The notes beneath the pieces are model-generated. The model did not search any database, had not been told where the DNA came from, and was given only the letters and a program-made list of their open reading frames with translations. From NCBI RefSeq assembly GCF_001039355.2, contig NW_019776157.1:409232-471231 (forward strand): a stretch of 62,000 bases of DNA, in the 5' to 3' direction. Numbering within the stretch: position 1 is the first letter of the stretch; each line of letters begins with the position of its first letter. This stretch comes from Lingula anatina (taxonomy: Eukaryota > Brachiopoda > Lingulata > Lingulida > Lingulidae). Shown one piece after another: positions 10,578-19,819 of the stretch. A program made the position numbers and the translations under genes.

Positions 10578-11354
10578 GGGGGGNATATTCTTAAAGTACA
10601 TGATGGAGGATGACGAGACGTACAGGGTTGCTAAACGTGGTTAACTTGTGGTCCTAGAAAAAGAGGTCGAGCTTTAGAAACGCCACTGGGCTGCAAAATT
10701 TAACAAACCAGGCTACTGCATCTGGAATGCTGAAATAAAACGCTGTTTTCCTTTTTTGTTAAAGTGTATGTTATGCGCTGTAAAGATCAACAAAAAGAAA
10801 ATAGTTGTAATCGAGACATAATTGCATCTTGAACTACAACATGTACAATGTACCGGTAGTATTTATGGCCGTATTAATTCTTGAGCTCCAATGTGTTTCC
10901 TGCAAATTATGTATATTCATTATAACCTAAAGTACTGTCATAAAACGGATGTCAATTACTGTTCACTACAGTGGATGCTATAAATTTCTTTTCAGTGACC
11001 AGACCCCCGGGTAACGGCATAGTAATGTTGAACACGCCCCCGACAACGCAAGGTTACCCAGTCGGGTACGCCCCACCACCACCAAATACAGCGTATGGAC
11101 CAGGGATACCTCAGCCGAATGCGGCTTATGGCCCAGGAACACAGCCACCGTATACAGGGTATGGGCCAGGAATTCCCCCTCAACAGCCGCCAAACACAGA
11201 GTTTGGGCCAGGAATTCCACCTCCCAATAACCCATTTGGACCAGGATCGCCACCCGATGGAGAATCAACACCACTGGATGCCGCGAAAGGAGCCGGTAAT
11301 GATGCACCCCCTCCCCCATACCCAGACAATACTTACACCTCACTCCAACCTTAA
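4418..11354 (+). CDS. Shisa/CYYR1-like cysteine- and tyrosine-rich type I membrane protein
   Basis: Coding exons: 4418-4478 (signal peptide), three alternative or tandem ectodomain exons 8039-8230, 8835-9026 and 9855-10046, membrane-helix exon 10415-10507 (or from 10401), and tail exon 10996-11354. The ectodomain has the pattern EYCC-x-YY, then YCCGTST-x-KYCCSS, like the YCCGTC-x(2)-RYCC core of Shisa proteins and the Cys/Tyr-rich core of CYYR1. A glycine/valine-rich helix (GSVVGFIALCVIIGVVIG) follows, then a CC-containing basic stop-transfer stretch and a Pro/Gly-rich tail ending near a PPPPY motif. With the chosen sites every intron is phase 1, so each 192-nt exon can be included or skipped without a frameshift. 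Shisa relatives act in receptor trafficking and Wnt/FGF signalling, and PPxY motifs bind WW domains; the role here is inferred. Family assignment is by motif and architecture only. Confidence 0.75.
6091..6223 (-). mobile_element. TIR element family A, copy 1 (inverted)
   Basis: The ends are inverted complements: CCGGTGTGACGGGAATTG on the left, and GACCATTCCTGTCGCACC on the right. The interior, read on the minus strand, contains GTATTGGGGTTAGTAT and TGTCACCTGTACATAGTAAT, shared with copies at 11393-11562 and 13126-13297. It is a short non-autonomous DNA element without coding capacity. Confidence 0.65.
6940..7003. repeat. (TTTA)n microsatellite
   Basis: TTTA/ATTT units run with a few interruptions inside intron 1 of the Shisa-like gene. 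Confidence 0.8.
7150..7262 (+). mobile_element. Diverged copy of the 132-bp element
   Basis: It shares blocks with 11636-11767: TTTGATCTAGGTACA, then AAAAGGTCCACT, then GAAATTGCTAGCCACGGGCC. The left end is obscured by a G-rich run. Orientation matches the other copy. Confidence 0.5.
8039..8230 (+). CDS. Cys/Tyr-rich ectodomain exon, copy 1
   Basis: 192 nt, phase 1 to phase 1, acceptor TTTCCAG, donor CAG then GTTTGT. It encodes about 64 residues with paired cysteines (EYCCPYY, YCCGTSTNKYCC) and a Thr-rich end. All core cysteines are shared with copies at 8835 and 9855. Differences among the copies include many synonymous third-position changes (TAT/TAC, AGT/AGC, TGT/TGC), which supports this reading frame. 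A further GT 4 nt downstream (GTATGT) is an alternative donor. Confidence 0.75.
8403..8666 (+). pseudogene. Broken Cys/Tyr-rich exon copy split by an insertion
   Basis: The left remnant (8403-8430) keeps the acceptor and the SGEYCCA codons. The right remnant (8598-8666) matches the exon end from GCAGATATTATAGG to the donor. The central part with the YCCGTST motif is missing. Between them lies 8431-8593, a poly-A run plus a segment nearly identical to the right part of the 337-bp element at 47259-47595. It cannot encode the domain. Confidence 0.75.
8431..8593 (+). mobile_element. Truncated copy of the TTAA MITE
   Basis: After an A-run (8441-8473) the sequence matches about 115 bp of the 47259-47595 element with only a few differences, including GGATTCATTAACCATTGGTA and TTCATTTTTTGGCC. 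The right terminus ends next to TTAA (8594-8597), as in the intact copy. The left half, including the left inverted repeat, is absent. Confidence 0.75.
8835..9026 (+). CDS. Cys/Tyr-rich ectodomain exon, copy 2
   Basis: 192 nt, phase 1 to 1, acceptor TTTACAG, donor CAACAG then GTTAGT. It encodes SSGEYCCAYYTSSGSY, then a C-P pair, then YCCGTSTSKYCC and a Ser/Tyr-rich end with WLC. It has the canonical spacing of the Shisa-type core, including CP before YCC, and looks like the least altered copy. The upstream intron is a diverged duplicate of the introns before the other copies. Confidence 0.75.
9103..9779 (+). mobile_element. Decayed non-LTR retrotransposon fragment (RT C-terminal region)
   Basis: Two overlapping frames (9106-9309 and 9290-9664) together read as the end of a LINE reverse transcriptase: a FRLLGVEFNSSLTWKDHI block, KARQRVYFFKK, IESILTFAIIVWYG, KIIGLKLPSL, THPAHGLFKFLPS and RFLKSFYPSAV. 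These blocks are typical of the CR1/L2/Jockey side of the tree. A frameshift near 9295-9310 separates the frames and the 5' part is missing. The 3' end is AT-rich and stops in a CTTAT-type simple repeat (9755-9775). It lies in the intron between ectodomain exon copies 2 and 3. Confidence 0.85.
9855..10046 (+). CDS. Cys/Tyr-rich ectodomain exon, copy 3, with altered donor
   Basis: 192 nt if it ends at the homologous position. It encodes NSGEYCCAYYNSSGSY, YCCGTSTSKYCC and a Ser/Thr-rich end. At the position where the other copies have CAG-GT this copy reads CATCAG-GCATCA, so the donor is GC or non-functional. Read-through would stop at 10091-10093 after about 15 further residues and give a secreted, membrane-less product. 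Whether it is spliced cannot be told from sequence alone. Confidence 0.6.
10061..10220. repeat. Duplicated unit with (CT)n and (TG)n tracts
   Basis: A block containing GTACAT, TTTTTTC, TCCAAATAGTCTAGA and a CT run occurs twice in tandem (about 10068-10139 and 10141-10196). A short GT tract follows. This is simple-sequence expansion in the intron after exon copy 3. Confidence 0.8.
10415..10507 (+). CDS. Transmembrane exon of the Shisa-like protein
   Basis: It encodes a Val/Gly/Ile-rich helix followed by C-TTGCCGQRRG, a cysteine-containing basic membrane-proximal segment. With the acceptor at 10413-10414 the exon is phase 1 to 1, like all others. The AG at 10399-10400 is closer to the pyrimidine tract but needs a phase-2 donor, which exists 4 nt downstream of the usual donor in copies 1 and 2. 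Either way the helix frame is the same. Donor is ACAG then GTAAGA. Confidence 0.7.
10538..10576. repeat. Poly-T tract followed by G-run and an N
   Basis: A run of 39 T is followed by G and an ambiguous base at 10584. It could be a minus-strand poly-A tail or a sequencing-prone homopolymer. Confidence 0.8.
10996..11354 (+). CDS. Terminal exon: proline-rich cytoplasmic tail
   Basis: Acceptor TTTTCAG, phase 1, stop TAA at 11352-11354. It encodes about 119 residues rich in Pro, Gly and Tyr. Five imperfect units are built on (A/G/E/P)(Y/F)GPG(I/T/S)P, followed by an acidic stretch and DAPPPPYPDNTY. PPPY is a class I WW-binding motif and is common in Shisa and CYYR1 tails. There is no enzymatic domain. 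Confidence 0.8.
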
Positions 11355-11392
11355 TTCATCTGGCGCAGATAGACTTAAATGGCCACAGTGTG

Positions 11393-11562
11393 CCGGTGTG
11401 GCAGGGGTGGCAGTCCTAGCAATGGAAACCTGGGGTCCCATATGATTAGTACAGGTCAGGGTTAGGCGAGGTATTGGGGTTTATTATATGGGACCAATGT
11501 CACCTGTACAAAGTAATGGGGAACGGACTGTTTCTAGCGGACTACCATTCTTGTCACATCAG
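11393..11562 (+). mobile_element. TIR element family A, copy 2
   Basis: Left end CCGGTGTGGCAGGGGTGG and right end ACCATTCTTGTCACATCAG are imperfect inverted complements of about 24 bp. The interior is shared with copies at 6091-6223 and 13126-13297, including AGTATTGGGGTTTATTATA-type and TGTCACCTGTACAAAGTAAT blocks. It begins 39 bp after the stop codon, so it probably forms part of the 3' UTR. Confidence 0.7.
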
Positions 11563-11635
11563 TTCTCATTTATCGCTGTGATGCATTCAGTCTCACCTTC
11601 GTGCCCTTTATGACCAGATCTCTACTTTGCTGAAG

Positions 11636-11767
11636 GAGGCCCTAGCCAGGGGGGTTCAGGGGGTTCAAAAGATCAAAAATTTGATCTAGGTACATGAAGT
11701 TTTTATGGAAAAAGGTCCACTTTTCAGAAAAAGAACCCCCCTTTTGAAATTGCTGACTACGGGCCCG
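11636..11767 (+). mobile_element. 132-bp element with 5-bp target duplication
   Basis: It is flanked by TGAAG on both sides (11631-11635 and 11768-11772). The duplicate at the window start has a single TGAAG and no insert, giving the empty site directly. The ends are GAGGCCCTAGCC and CTACGGGCCCG, imperfect inverted repeats. A diverged relative lies at 7150-7262. There is no coding capacity. Confidence 0.75.
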
Positions 11768-13125
11768 TGAAGCAAGTTTCCTTTAATTGGTGTTTTAAGT
11801 CAAATGAATGTAAAGTGATTTATATCTAACTCTGAATGTGTATCCGGTGTTAGTTTCTTAAACAGTGCCTGGTGATTGCAGCTTTTGTATATATAGAAGC
11901 GATTGTCGTTAAATGCTTATGTATTCAAGAAAGTGATTAGACCTTATGTGTTTATAAATCGTTCCCCATATCTTTTACTGAGTATTAGTCCAATCATTAA
12001 ATTAACTGGAGCTTGAATTCTTCGTGCAAATGTAAATTCAGCAAATATATTGATGACCAAAATGTGATTGGACACCACCAAATGTGATTTTATATATCAG
12101 ACTGCTTGTTATATTTTTTTGTTTGAGTGATTATTTCGTGTCTGTTGTTAAGCTTAAGATACGAAGTTAAGTTTTGATGGCCTTGTCTTACAGAAAGTTT
12201 TTTAAAGTAAATATTTAGATGTAAATTAATCTGTCCATGTCGAATAACGAGTATTAAGGTAGGACTTTAAAATATGGAGAAAGACTGCTGTGAACTTTTT
12301 GAACTTTTAATCAAATGATTTTAAGGTTTTCCTTTTTATATAATGTATAAGTTACCGAATTATGAATGTTTTTTCATCATTTAAGTGACGTGGGTCCCAC
12401 TTACAAAAATAACGTGTTTTATTTAACTTTTAATTCTATGCCTTGCTTTATATTCAAGCCATATATTTTTATAACGATATATATGTTTCTTTATTTATTT
12501 TTAAACCAAATCTATGCCTGGCAAAGTAGCCTTTTTTCGTTTGTTCAAGATATAAAATATTTTGAAAATATTTGAAATGTTAATCTTTATCTATGTTCTG
12601 CGAACGCTAAAAGAGAATATCTACAACTTAAACAAGAAACGTACGGTAATCATAAATAGTGCAAGCAACTTACTTTGAATGCTTAACTGTTACGAATAGT
12701 TGTAAAATTGTTATACAGGTAATGAAAAGTGAAAATTTCAAGTTACATGAAACATCGGATAATTAAAGCGAGATAAAAAAAATGGTGATTATACAGTATT
12801 CTATGACATGTTTTGGGTCAGGGTTTTCAGTGCATAACAGCCATATTTTATTACTCTAGAATTGTCATATATACACAAGAAACAATAAATTTTATTTAGT
12901 ATTTTAGGTACGTGGCACGCAGTGTGACATGACGCAGAATGACTTAGAAAAAGGGAGAAATAAACTTAAAAGAAACATGATTATCATGGGTATATAAATA
13001 TGATCAAATTACATTGAATCCATAGTAATTAGGAATAGTACGTGGTGAGTGGTGTGACATATCAGAATGGGTAACAATAGGGCGAAAACTGTGATATTGA
13101 TACAAAGATGTGATGGTCGCCACTG

Positions 13126-13297
13126 CCGTCTTGACACGAATGGAAGTCCTAGGAATGGAAGTCCGGAGTCCCATATGATGAGTACAGATTAGAGTTAGTC
13201 TGAATATTGGGGTTAGTATATATAACGAACGTCACCTGTTCAGAGTAATGGTGGACAGACTACGGCTCCTAGCGGACTACCATTCCTGTCAGACCGA
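13126..13297 (+). mobile_element. TIR element family A, copy 3
   Basis: Ends CCGTCTTGACACGAATGG and CCATTCCTGTCAGACCGATG are imperfect inverted complements. The interior matches copies at 11393 and 6091. It lies inside a 480-bp segment that is absent from the homologous sequence at the window start. Confidence 0.65.
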
Positions 13298-13414
13298 TGT
13301 ATCGTCCTTATACATACTAAAATACTGTATATACACAAGCGTGTAACTGGTTTTTGGATTAAACGGAGAACTCATACATGTATGACTTGTACTTGGAGTC
13401 ATAGTGTTTTCTGG

Positions 13415-15860
13415 AAACTTATAGTCCATGGGCCAAATACCGAAACCCTCCCCCCCCCCTTAGTGATTTTCGTTCACTATGTTTTTCTGATAGCTAAGGT
13501 CCTTAGCTTTTATTGTCTGCTTGGGTGTGTGTGTGCTACAGCCGTTGCCATGGTAACGTCTCAGATTAAACATTGAAATTTCTGAGACCAAAAAAATATT
13601 AAATAATTCAAATGTATTAAGTAAATGGAATTCAAAATCATTTCAGTTGTATAGTTTAAGAGTTGCACTATACACGTACACTTAATGCAGCTACTGCAGC
13701 TTAGCAATATTGAATTACGGATTTGGTTTGTTCATTATTATCCTTTATGCCTTGTACTTCTTTTTTGGTTGATAATGGAAGACTCCAAGTGTCGTGTTTT
13801 TGTCTGGTTGTTCTGTCTTATTCATACTAGTGTAGCGTAAATCAATGGGAAATTAGAATGAAGTGGAAGTGACATGCAATGGCCTTGTTTTAAAAAGGCA
13901 CATCATATAAAAAGCCTCAACGTTAAAAACATTGAGTTAAAGTTTTTTTTATAAGCTCTGTAAGCTTTTCACACACATTTTTATTCATGATTTAAGTCTT
14001 GCCCTTTGATTTAAGAATTCGTCTGTATAGATAAATTGACATCATTTCACACTATACATAAACTTGAAGAGATGTCATGGCTGAAGAGACGATTCATAAC
14101 TTTAACAAAATAAATGCCCGAAAAGAAAAGAAACACATTAAGTAGCTTGGAATATGAAATTATAATTTGTGTTTAACCTTCACGTCTCAGTCATCAGCAC
14201 ATTTGCTGAATATAAATTTACATCTGTTAGTACAAATTCTCTCTCGTAAGTTTAAAAACAGGTTTAACGAATAGCAGTAAAAGAGTATTTAAGCGATGTA
14301 AGACTAATCAAAAACTTATCGCAAATGCCCCCTCCCCCCCCAAATTGGCGCTATAGCGTCATCCGTTGGACACTGCAATTAATCTCTGTCTTTAATTGGC
14401 CTTTTGGGAAGTATGTTTTAATTTATTATAAAAACTTATAAGCCCAGGGCATTGTTTTTATGTCTTTGGTCGTTTTACTATTAGTGGCCGTAACAATAAA
14501 GAATAATTGGAAGACCGGGTGAGGTATTAAGCCGATTTATGTAAACTTATATTTTTCTGTTTATTGTCTTTTTGAATAGGGTTTTGTGATTGATTATTAT
14601 CATAGGAGAGAATTGTACGAAAAATACGCTTTTTAAAATAACTCAGGTGAGCGAAAACACCCACGTAAAATTATTATGACAAGATATTGTGTTCAACTTT
14701 GCCGAATGAAATTTTATCCACAAAGAATTCATGTCGTCAGCAGTTTCTACTTTTCCTTGAACCAAATAAGTTTTTAAGATACAATTTTGATTTTATAATT
14801 ATTAATAGCAATTCTTCATAATCTTTACACGTACGTGGCAGAAATACTGGCCTTTTTGTGTGTATAAGAAGCTCCGTCGACACAATTTACATGTTTTCAT
14901 TCGCCAGGAGTGATACATTATGGCACATTCTACAATCAAAACTTATTTTCTGATCTGCAAGATGTCCTTATGTGGAAACAACAAATTAGAATTTCCTCCA
15001 GAGGGTAGCTGAAAATAAAAGCATATCCCCACCCTCACCTGTGTTTGTGTTTGGTAAAATCAAGGATGATATCGCAGAATTTGGAGAAGGGCGGAATTAT
15101 AAATAAAAGATAAAGGCTGACAGATTTGCTATTAAAACTGGTGTGCATTAAACCAATGTTGCCTTAAATCATATTATCTTCACCATAGTACTAATTTATA
15201 AAAAAAACGGTCAATTATCACTTAAACTGTGTTAAAAACAATGTGTTATTGGCCAAAAAACGATGGCGTTATGGTGAGAGGTTTAACATCATACTATCAT
15301 AAAGCCAGTGTTGGACAAGTAATAACAGCTTTATACAGTTTACAGGCACAGCTTACAGCTGAATGATAAAAATGATTTTAAAAAATGGCATAAATTAAGT
15401 AAGATTGTTGGTTATGATTGTCAGTCACCAGTCATGTGTTGATTTGAGAACAGCATCTGACGGACGAGTACTATCAGGCCTACCCAACTACCAGACTCGG
15501 CACCAAAGGATCCTGAATTAACCGGTATATCGGACCACACTACCCGTTTTCAAGGTGTGTGTCAGATCGTATTTCGGAGTATCATACCCAGAACAAATTT
15601 TGTAGGACGACTGCGAGCTCATCCACGCTCGACTGAACAACCTGAAACAGTACTCTTACTTTAGAGTACTCTATTTCATTGTCTCTATGGGGGTATATGG
15701 GGACTTTACGACATTCGGTTTGAATGTTTTAACCATTTTTGATAGGGCTATTTTGCATTGTATTAGATTAATGTGGCAGTCTAAGGTTAATCTAGGTGGC
15801 TTTCAAATTTATGCACCCGGTTTTAAAATCATATAGCGATTAAATACGACAAGCATTTAC
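13415..15860. other. Intergenic, no feature recognised
   Basis: AT-rich sequence with C-runs near 13447 and 14330. No exon with credible splice sites, no RNA gene and no long repeat was recognised. Confidence 0.5.
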
Positions 15861-15868
15861 TNTTTCTC

Positions 15869-16270
15869 TCATCTTGATGTGGGTGACAAAACATGTTCTG
15901 TGCAAACAACCCCCTGTTGCAGTAGTTCACCTGCAGTCCCACCAACACTAGAATAAATATCTTCTTCTTTAACAGTTCTTACTTTTTTCACTTTCAATAG
16001 AGGGGGGCTTTGTAAATTACAAATTGGTTTGTATGCAGAGCCCTTAAAATATTTACTTTTGCCCTTCGTTTCCATTCAAGGGATATCAGGTGGGGGAATT
16101 AATGGAGTACCAAATCTCCAAGTCAACAATAAATCAGCTAAAGCTTTGTTCAGCAAGGGACCACATGACCCATTACCTTCACTTGGGTAAATTGAAATAG
16201 TAGCCAAGACAGCAGTTAGGCAAATTCAGTGAAACTGAAGGGATGCTACATTATGTTTCTGGTAAGAGTT
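15869..16270 (-). pseudogene. Decayed or partial coding relic of unknown identity
   Basis: On the minus strand one frame is open from about 16235 to 15869 apart from a TGA just before 16075. It reads YPSEGNGSCGPLLNKALADL, then GTPLIPPPDIP, stop, METKGKSKYFKGSAYKP and VGGTAGELLQQGVVCTEHVL, with another stop upstream. The composition looks protein-like, but I do not recognise the family. It may be a degraded transposon ORF or a retrocopy fragment. An N occurs at 15862. Confidence 0.25.
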
Positions 16271-16814
16271 TTTCAAATTTTTTCTAAGTTGAAGCTGTGT
16301 ATGTTCTTGTTTATTGTTAGAGAAGGCAGAGAAAAAGGTACTGGTTTATTTGCCTAAATGCTGCCTACTCTTGTGATAAGTTAGGCATATCCAAAAGACT
16401 CAAGAAAAGAAAAAATCACATGTATGATAAAATGAGGTAAAACTTATGGAATCTTGTAACGGGGAGAAAAATTGTTGTGTGGTTGATAGGAAATATTTGG
16501 GTGTTTGAAATTTACAAATCTACACTAAATAGGTCAGTGTAACTTTTTTTCTCAATTTGCTAAGATTTATCAGGCATTAAATCAATGTTAAGATCTTTCA
16601 CTAGATTGAGATTCAATCTAGATAGACTTTTCAGTTTCTCAAAGCATTTATTCTTACTTGTGGACCATCTCCTGAGCCATATTACAGAAACAGCTAAAAA
16701 TGTAATTAATTTACTCAAAAGACATCTGTATTCTGTTAACAGGGAAAAAAGAATGTATCAGTTTCACACAAAAACACACTGAAGTAATGGGTAAACATTC
16801 TTTTTTATGAAGAG

Positions 16815-17293
16815 CAGGGCCGTAGCCTGAGCAAAATGCCAGGGGGGGCAGTAGTGGACACGAGGGGTCGAAGCCCCCGAGGGGGGAGGTTGTGTCCCCC
16901 TCCCACGGTGTGGAAAATTTTTAAAAACTGTATGTATAATACTGCATTCTGGTGCATTTTAACTGTTTAATTGCTCAATCAGAAGTCAGAAATTGTGGGT
17001 TCATTTTGCCATAAGTATAGCTCCCCTAAGGATAGCTCCCTAAGGGAGGGTGAGCTTTTTGGCATGAACTGAGTTGGCTAAAAACAGTACACCTTTGTTA
17101 ACAGATTGTTGAATGATTGTCTAGTGGCCATGAGTGCATTTTCTCACAGAATTGATACCAACTTTGCAATTATTTTTTTTTCACCTTTGCGATTATTATT
17201 TATTTATTTATTATTATTATTTTTTTTTTTTGCACCTCAAATCCCAGGGGGGGCAGCTGCCCCCCCTGCCCCCCCCCGGAGGCTACGGCCCTG
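16815..17293. mobile_element. 479-bp non-autonomous TIR DNA transposon (hAT-like ends)
   Basis: The termini are perfect inverted complements (CAGGGCCGTAGCC and GGCTACGGCCCTG). Subterminal GGGGGGGCAG/CTGCCCCCCC blocks face each other. The element is flanked by AAGAG on both sides (16810-16814 and 17294-17298). CAGGG-starting TIRs are common in hAT-type MITEs, but those make 8-bp duplications and only 5 bp match here, so the superfamily is uncertain. Confidence 0.8.
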
Positions 17294-17299
17294 AAGAGA

Positions 17300-17809
17300 G
17301 AACTGGGAAATTGAACTTTGACTACTGAATTTTTTTTTCTTCGAGATTGGCAGTGGTTTATTACTATTAGTACTGTACCTTACTATGCTAATTTTTAAAA
17401 AAATTCTTAAATCTGGATTTAACCATGCTGACTAACCATGGATTCTTGTAAAGATTTATTTAAACATTAAATTCATGAGGCATATGAAAATGCCAAAAGG
17501 AAAAATTCAGTTACTCCTGTGTCACCTTTAAGTTTGAAGTCCACTTCACTTGACCTATTTTTTATCATTATTTAAAGGGAACAGTGCTCAGGATTATGAA
17601 ATAAAAAATAAATTAAAAGTTTAGTGCATTCCGTGTCTTAACATATAAAAAAATATAAAATCCCAAGACTCATCTACCAACCTGATGTGCTTTTGGTTTG
17701 GGAGTTCAATTCCCTTGAATTAAGGTACATGACTAAAAGCTTTCTGTGAAGAATTCAAATTTTAATTAGATTAATCAGTTTAATGCTCTACATAAAGCAA
17801 TCAACTTAC
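17300..17809. other. Non-coding, no feature recognised
   Basis: AT-rich sequence between the TIR element and the orphan acidic exon. It would be an intron if that exon's gene continues towards lower coordinates. Confidence 0.4.
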
Positions 17810-17950
17810 TTGCTCTCACTTCTTCTTCAGATGTACCCAGTACTCTGTCAGCATAGAACTGACTATCATCATCATCATCAGATGAGAACTCTTCCATCTC
17901 CTGCATCTGAAGAGCCTCCATTATTATGCTGTGGTTCCTGGATATGTATG
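17810..17950 (-). CDS. Orphan exon of an unidentified gene, acidic N-terminus
   Basis: It has both splice signals (acceptor TTACTACAG, donor AGCAA then GTAAGT) and an open frame. The likely start is the ATG at 17919-17921, giving MEALQMQEMEEFSSDDDDDS, then QFYADRVLGTSEEEVRA, ending in phase 1. A possible upstream non-coding exon ends near 19110 (CATTAAG then GTATGT). I do not recognise the protein. The remaining exons were not found; the relic at 15869-16270 is on the same strand but does not join convincingly. Confidence 0.4.
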
Positions 17951-19775
17951 CTGTAGTAAGAAGAAACTATTACATGTAGCAACATGGACAATTATATCTG
18001 TAAAAATATGTTAAGGTAGTCAATATTATTAAATTTTATAAAAAAATCAAAATTATATTCATTTGAGTGACTAAGAATATTCTTAGCCTTAATGGGATAA
18101 AAAAATAATCAATTCAAATATTTAACAAATACCCCACTGTTCTTTTGAGCTAAAAATACACAAAATGGTCATCAGAAGTAATGTTCCTTAACTTTTTAGG
18201 TAAAGAATAGTTTTTCATAAATTCTTTAACTTTTAAGTAACTCTCTCTTTTGTCAATGAAGGTCTTCAAATTCAGTTTAAATCTGTCACTACGACTAGTA
18301 ATTCAGAAATTATAATTATTTTCGAAATTAGGATGGGGTGTTAATATATATTTTTCTTCATCTATTTCAAAATTTTGTCACAAAACTTATCTTTCAAAAA
18401 TGTTTAATGATAAGGTATTACAGGTAATACAACAATACTAACAAGTTTCTTCAATACAGATATATGTATATCAAACAATCAGATATTTATACCAATGCCA
18501 CCATGTGTCCTGCCAAAATATGTAAGATATGCATATAGGGGTGCATCTCAAATGTGTATTCAGTTCAAAACTGCCAAACAAAATGAATCTATATTCCATT
18601 CTTATTTCAAAAGTATCACCAAAGTTTATTTGAAGTTCAAAACAGAACCTTTAAAAATATGATGACTACCTGTAATTTTGATTACTACAGTATTTTTTCA
18701 TGACCGTGTATTTGCACGATCGTTTATTTGGTGAGTGTAACATTAAAATCACTACCATGCAACCTCTCCTATAAGATTATTCCTAGTAAAGTAATCTATA
18801 AAATTACTACCATTTAAAATTGTGTAGGTAATAAAAAAACAAACTCAAAATTTGCTTTTTTTCATTCTTGTTAATCACCAAAGTCGTATTTTGGCATGAA
18901 GTATTTTATCAACCACACCTTTAAGAAAAGAAATGAAGCGAAGTCTCAAATTGTCAGTCCCAAAGAATAATTTTCACGTATCTTTTTGATTAATTTAGAA
19001 TCTGAATTCGATTCAATGACAATGTGCCAACAATTATAACCGGTTGCAATTATAATCCTGCTGACTGCCTGTCCTCAGCTACTCATATACAACAACAGCA
19101 TGACCTGATAAAAAACATACCTTAATGCTCCATGCAGTTTTATGAAAAAATTCTACTTAAAGATTTTTATAATAAAATTTGTTTGGTTTTTTACAACCCA
19201 TGTGTTGGTCAACATGGCGACCGTAAACTTTGACAGGTGCTCAATGTGCTTTGATGCCTTGGGTAGTAAACTATATATAGAATGTTTTATCCATTCATTC
19301 AATTCATCTTGTATTTTTATTCATTCATAATAAAATAAAAATTAATTTGTTAAATGTAGAAATTGTAAATTTCTCATTTTAAGTCCACTAGTTGCAATAA
19401 GGAGTATTGTTATTTCAATCACTTGGGGAGTACAAGTCCCTAACACAACAGCTGAAAACTGGAATATTGCACATTCGATTAAACAAGATAACCAGTAATA
19501 ATCCAAGATGCGCTAAATCATCATTGATCTTTCCTCAAAGCTGGTAAAATTGATTGGATGAAATCTCCTTTTAACTTTTAAGTAAAGATTCGATTGGCTT
19601 TTTAGTTTAAACGTTTTAATGAATCCGATTCATTTATATTTTTAGATGAAATTAAACCTTTTGCAATATTTGAACCTTGCAGATTTTGACATCTTTCTCT
19701 GTGACTAATTTGCAAATTTAGGGGTTTGCACTAAATCAGGCTCTATAAATCCCCTCCTTTAATTTCTGCTTTTAA

Positions 19776-19819
<44 letters not shown>

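Larger units (their letters stand above)
11355..13415 (+). other. 3' UTR/3' flank of the Shisa-like gene, duplicated at the window start
   Basis: No coding exon follows the stop. The region matches 1-1240 in two blocks and carries three insertions relative to it or next to it: element A copy 2 (11393-11562), a 132-bp element (11636-11767), and about 480 bp (12838-13317) that includes element A copy 3. The polyadenylation site was not identified. Confidence 0.6.

Noticed and set aside
10978-11343. 121-codon minus-strand ORF over the Pro-rich tail exon
   Set aside because: It is a shadow of the plus-strand GC-rich Pro/Gly codons, with no splice context.
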